DNA of 6,921 nt from an uncultured Ruminococcus sp. (GTDB lineage Bacteria; Bacillota; Clostridia; Oscillospirales; Ruminococcaceae), in contig CABQIF010000111.1 of the NCBI GenBank assembly GCA_902464115.1, positions 1-6,921 on the forward strand, in the 5' to 3' direction. Under the pieces are notes generated by a model. It did not search any database. It was not told the origin of the DNA and worked only from the letters and a program-made list of their open reading frames with translations. Made by a program: the position numbers and the translations under genes. This document shows, one piece after another, positions 4,330 to 6,921 of this stretch. Positions within the stretch are counted from its first letter, which is position 1. Each line of letters starts with the position of its first letter.

Positions 4330-4611
4330 ATGGATGAGAAGTATATCGAGCAGGCATTCCGAAAGGCAGTCAGGGACTCCGGCGGCATCGCATTGAAATT
4401 CGTATCGCCGGGATTCAGCGGAGTTCCCGACCGACTGGTGCTGATGCCGCATGGGAAGATAGCATTTGTTGAAGTGAAAGCACCCGGTGAAAAGCCCAGA
4501 GCCTTGCAGCTTTCTCGGCATAAGCTCCTGCGGCGGTTAGGCTTCAAGGTGTATGTGCTTGACGATATTTATCAGATCGGAGGGATAATTGATGAGATAC
4601 AGACCGCATGA
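4330..4611 (+). CDS. VRR-NUC domain nuclease, 93 aa
   Basis: A minimal VRR-NUC (PD-(D/E)XK superfamily) phage nuclease. An N-terminal helix DEKYIEQAFRKAVRDSGG is followed by the active-site region: GFSGVPDRLVL (28-38) with D34, then IAFVEVKAPG (44-53) with E48 and K50, the D...ExK metal site. QLSRHKLLRRLGFKVYVLDD (60-79) is the usual C-terminal block with conserved Q60. Length is typical of stand-alone phage copies. The frame is open back to 4117; ATG 4330 is chosen because GGAG precedes it by 6 nt and homology starts there, while ATG 4318 has no ribosome binding site. The 3' end overlaps the SNF2 gene by 20 nt. It probably cuts branched DNA or nicks during replication or recombination alongside the helicase; the exact substrate is unknown. 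Confidence 0.92.
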   Translation: MDEKYIEQAFRKAVRDSGGIALKFVSPGFSGVPDRLVLMPHGKIAFVEVKAPGEKPRALQLSRHKLLRRLGFKVYVLDDIYQIGGIIDEIQTA

Positions 4612-5959
4612 TTATCAGAGATATGCTGCGGATTTTATAAAAAGCCATCCCATTGCCGCACTGTTGCTGTCGATGGGACTTGGAAAAACGAGCATCACGC
4701 TGACCGCTATCAATGACCTGCTGTTCGACAGCTTTGAGGTCAGCAGGGTTCTTGTGATAGCCCCTATCCGTGTAACACGGGTGTGGGCGGAGGAGATCGA
4801 AAAATGGGATCACCTGAGAGGACTGACATACAGCATCGCAGTCGGCACAGCGGAAGAGCGCAGAACGGCACTGTCCCGGAAGGCAGATATTTATATTATC
4901 AACCGTGAGAATGTCGGCTGGCTGATAGATGAGATGCCGTTCGATTTTGACATGATCGTCATTGATGAGCTGAGTTCCTTCAAAAGCCATCAGACAAAAC
5001 GCTTCAAGGCTCTTATGAAGGCAAGACCGAAGGCAAAGCGTATCGTGGGACTGACGGGAACACCGACAGGAAACGGACTCATGGACCTGTATGCGGAGTT
5101 CCGCCTTCTGGATATGGGACAGCGGCTTGGACGTTTTATTGGGCAATACCGCAACACCTACTTTCAGCCCGATAAGCGGAACGGCATGATCGTGTACAGC
5201 TATAAGCCTCTGCCCGGTGCGGAGGATGCGATATATGAAAAGATATCCGACATCACGGTTTCCATGAGGGCGACCGACCACCTGAAAATGCCGGAACTGA
5301 TCATGAGCGAATATACCGTGCAGCTTTCCGGAGCGGAGCATAAGAAATACAGCGACCTGCGGCAGGAACTGGTGCTGTCGCTGCCGGACGGCGAAGTCAC
5401 TGCCGCCAACGCCGCAAGTCTCAGCAATAAACTGTCGCAGATGGCGAATGGTGCGATATACGATGACTCCGGCGAGGTCGTTCCGATACACGACCGGAAG
5501 CTGGATGCACTTGAGGATATTATCGAAAGCATGAACGGCAGACCGCTGCTTGTCGCATACTGGTTCCGGCATGACCTCGACCGCATATCGGAACGGCTGC
5601 ATCAGTTGCATATCCCGTTCAGCACTCTGGATAAGCCTGACAGTATCAGCCGTTGGAACAGCGGTGAACTGCCTGTCGCCCTGATACATCCTGCCTCTGC
5701 CGGACACGGGCTGAATCTTCAGTCCGGCGGCAGCACCCTTGTATGGTTCGGACTGACATGGAGTCTGGAACTGTACCAGCAGACAAACGCCCGCCTGTGG
5801 AGACAGGGACAGCAGTCAGCGACCGTTGTCATACAGCATATCGTGACGAAAGGCACTGTCGATGAACGCATTTTGAAAGCCCTGCAGGATAAGGACAAAA
5901 CGCAGTCAGCCCTGATGGATGCCGTCAAAGCGGAACTGGAGGGATGCTATGGGATATGA
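4592..5959 (+). CDS. SNF2-family DEAD/DEAH-like phage helicase, 455 aa
   Basis: A two-lobe SF2 ATPase. Visible motifs: RPHDYQRYAADF (Q-like motif, 4-15), SMGLGKT (Walker A, 27-33), VLVIAPIRVTRVWAEEIEKW (Ia region, 53-72), IVIDELSSFK (motif II as DELS rather than DEAH, 122-131), GLTGTPTGN (motif III, 153-161), HPASAGHGLNLQSGG (motif V, about 366-380) and QQTNARLWRQGQ (motif VI with arginine finger, about 396-407). The DELSSF form is usual for phage SNF2 proteins. It probably remodels or translocates along DNA during phage replication. ATG 4592 is preferred over TTG 4589 because GGAGGG lies 7 nt upstream of the ATG. The gene overlaps VRR-NUC upstream and the next gene by 11 nt, so the block is one transcript. 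Confidence 0.95.
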   Translation: MRYRPHDYQRYAADFIKSHPIAALLLSMGLGKTSITLTAINDLLFDSFEVSRVLVIAPIRVTRVWAEEIEKWDHLRGLTYSIAVGTAEERRTALSRKADIYIINRENVGWLIDEMPFDFDMIVIDELSSFKSHQTKRFKALMKARPKAKRIVGLTGTPTGNGLMDLYAEFRLLDMGQRLGRFIGQYRNTYFQPDKRNGMIVYSYKPLPGAEDAIYEKISDITVSMRATDHLKMPELIMSEYTVQLSGAEHKKYSDLRQELVLSLPDGEVTAANAASLSNKLSQMANGAIYDDSGEVVPIHDRKLDALEDIIESMNGRPLLVAYWFRHDLDRISERLHQLHIPFSTLDKPDSISRWNSGELPVALIHPASAGHGLNLQSGGSTLVWFGLTWSLELYQQTNARLWRQGQQSATVVIQHIVTKGTVDERILKALQDKDKTQSALMDAVKAELEGCYGI

Positions 5960-6140
5960 ACTGCTTGCCGCTGCTGTAATAGAAAAAGCCCTGCAGGATT
6001 ACAAAGCCGCCCTTATGACAAAAAACAGGGACGGCATCAATGAAGCAGAGCGTTTTCTGCGGTCGCAGTGGTTTGAACTATTAGCCGATGACCTGAACGG
6101 TGAAACACTGATCACAACAATGAAGGAGGCATTTGCATGA
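5949..6140 (+). CDS. Small helical phage protein between SNF2 and DUF1492 genes, 63 aa
   Basis: The ATG at 5949 has GGAGGG 5 nt upstream, inside the end of the SNF2 gene. The product is all helical: GYELLAAAVIEKALQDYKAAL (2-22), then NEAERFLRSQWFELLADDLNGETLITTMKEAF. The pattern IE.A..DY..AL...... EAERF.RS.WF..L....G..LI resembles a small protein of unknown function commonly placed at this spot before the ArpU/DUF1492 regulator in Firmicute phages. It ends in a four-base ATGA overlap with the next gene, so its translation is coupled to that regulator. No catalytic or DNA-binding motif is visible. Confidence 0.88.
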   Translation: MGYELLAAAVIEKALQDYKAALMTKNRDGINEAERFLRSQWFELLADDLNGETLITTMKEAFA

Positions 6141-6571
6141 AGGAATACTGGAATAAGATGGAGCGACTTCGCAAGCGCATCAACAGGAAGATCCATGAGA
6201 TACATCTTCTGCGTCAGAGGGCGGAGGGCATGAACGGCAACGGCATCAACGATATGCCGAGAACGGTATCGCCTGACCGCAGCAAGATGGAAGGCACGGT
6301 TTTCAAGATCATGGCACTGGAGCAAGACATTAAGGACACACAGCAGGAGTATGATGCGCTGCTTGCTGATATGGAAGCCCGTATCAAGACCGTTGAGGAC
6401 GGCGATGCAAACGACCTTTTGCGGAAACGTTACCTTGAATTCCTGCCGTGGTCAGAGATCATGAAGGAAATGGGATACAGCAAGTCGCATATCTTCCGCC
6501 TGCACAGCAAAGCCGTGGATGCCCTTAAAAGTCGGGACACCGTGGGACTTGAAAACACTGTCAATGTGTGA
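6137..6571 (+). CDS. DUF1492 / ArpU-RinA-like phage regulator with sigma-70 region 4 fold, 144 aa
   Basis: The N-terminal two thirds is a long coiled coil: KMERLRKRINRKIHEIHLLRQRA (about 7-29), then a loop ending SPDRSKMEGTVFKIMALEQDIKDTQQEYDALLADMEARI. The C-terminus is a helix-turn-helix like sigma-70 region 4: DLLRKRYLEFLPWSEIMKEMGYSKSHIFRLHSKAVDALK (about 93-131), with the typical LRKRYL...W.EI...MGYS......H..A...L spacing. Such proteins are thought to switch on phage late genes. Right after its stop lies a strong promoter and a hairpin, then HNH, so it could act on that site. ATG 6137 follows AAGGAGG and overlaps the preceding stop (ATGA). Confidence 0.92.
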   Translation: MKEYWNKMERLRKRINRKIHEIHLLRQRAEGMNGNGINDMPRTVSPDRSKMEGTVFKIMALEQDIKDTQQEYDALLADMEARIKTVEDGDANDLLRKRYLEFLPWSEIMKEMGYSKSHIFRLHSKAVDALKSRDTVGLENTVNV

Positions 6572-6577
6572 TATAAT
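6549..6577 (+). promoter_or_regulatory. Putative late promoter before HNH/packaging genes
   Basis: TTGAAA (6549-6554, 5 of 6 consensus) and a perfect TATAAT (6572-6577) are separated by 17 bp. The -35 lies inside the DUF1492 gene and the -10 begins right after its stop. The spacer contains a weak dyad (ACAC...GTGT). The predicted start near 6584 is only about 17 nt before the hairpin at 6601, so this promoter would feed it directly. Confidence 0.75.
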
Positions 6578-6600
6578 ATAAAATAGAAGAATATGCAAAG

Positions 6601-6629
6601 AGCCGTTGTGGATAACCGCAGCGGCTTTT
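6601..6629 (+). terminator. Hairpin with short T-run between late promoter and HNH gene
   Basis: The stem AGCCGTTGTGG/CCGCAGCGGCT (6601-6611 with 6616-6626; 11 bp, two G-T wobbles) has an ATAA loop and is followed by TTT then G. It can be extended by CAAA/TTTG across a one-base bulge. The T-run is short, so it may be a weak terminator or pause site for downstream genes rather than a full stop. It ends 12 bp before the HNH ribosome binding site. Confidence 0.7.
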
Positions 6630-6654
6630 GTCATGTCCAGAGGAGGTGTCGGTG

Positions 6655-6921
6655 ATGCCGAGGAAGGCACTGAAACCGTGCAAGCACCCCGGCTGTCCGA
6701 GGCTGACCGATGGTGCGTACTGCGATGAACACAAGCCGCTGCACCCTAACAGACCGTCTGCCGCCAAGCGTGGATACAGCAGCAAATGGCAGCGTGTCAG
6801 CAAGGCGTACCTGCGGAAGCATCCGCTGTGTGTGAAGTGTCTGGCACAGGGAAAGTATGTGACAGCAACCGTTGTCGATCATATTGTACCGCATCGTGGC
6901 GATCACTACCTGATGTGGAGC
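6655..6921 (+). CDS. HNH endonuclease, phage packaging-module type (3' end outside window)
   Basis: An open frame of 89 codons runs off the right edge. The N-terminus has a zinc-ribbon-like cluster: CKHPGC (9-14) and YCDEH (22-26). RGYSSKWQRVSKAYLRKHPLCVKCLAQG (39-66) is the conserved lead-in of phage HNH proteins, with a second pair C59 and C62. VVDHIVPHRGD (73-83) is the first half of the HNH motif (D75, H76). The conserved asparagine and last histidine should follow WS, beyond the edge. These enzymes usually precede the terminase genes and help cut DNA during packaging. ATG 6655 follows AGGAGGTG with 6 nt spacing; GTG 6652 would be too close. Confidence 0.93.
   Translation, partial: MPRKALKPCKHPGCPRLTDGAYCDEHKPLHPNRPSAAKRGYSSKWQRVSKAYLRKHPLCVKCLAQGKYVTATVVDHIVPHRGDHYLMWS

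Noticed and set aside
4544..5707. 387-codon open frame on the minus strand
   Set aside because: It is the antisense of the SNF2 helicase gene, which has all its motifs on the plus strand; the minus-strand product is rich in Cys, His and Arg with no recognisable domain.

Overview
The window looks like phage or prophage DNA from a gut-type Firmicute (Clostridia, probably Ruminococcus/Oscillospiraceae-like). The basis is the strong AGGAGG-type ribosome binding sites, sigma-A type promoters, GTG/TTG starts and the gene families. It has three parts.

(1) Positions 1-3980 are mostly minus-strand late genes, read right to left. In order they are a collagen-like tail fibre, a second tail/receptor-binding-type protein, a small DUF2829/Tad2-like protein, a one-TM phage protein, an r1t-type holin and a bifunctional endolysin (M15 peptidase plus GH25 muramidase, cut by the left edge). 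The genes abut or overlap by a few bases, as in one late operon.

(2) Between the holin and the endolysin, on the opposite strand, lies a self-contained cassette (about 812-1453). It has a consensus promoter (TTGACA, 17 bp, TATAAT) whose spacer is filled by a 7+2+7 palindrome, two very small single-TM proteins, two tetraloop hairpins, a Cro/CI-type HTH protein and a one-way terminator. This is moron architecture: a module expressed from the prophage while the late genes are silent. It is the best candidate here for an undescribed small system.

(3) Positions 3980-6921 are plus-strand replication and pre-packaging genes: the last 42 codons of a VapE-like primase/helicase, a repeat-rich non-coding gap, VRR-NUC nuclease, SNF2 helicase, a small helical protein, a DUF1492 sigma-region-4/ArpU-like regulator, a late promoter with a hairpin, and an HNH endonuclease cut by the right edge. 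The order matches the segment just before terminase in many Firmicute phages.

The join at about 3973-3985 is suspicious. The tail fibre lacks its native N-terminus and VapE lacks everything but its C-terminus, both at the same place and in opposite orientation. That is what an inversion between the two genes, or an inverted chimera in the assembly, would leave. Relationships between the left and right parts should be read with this in mind.
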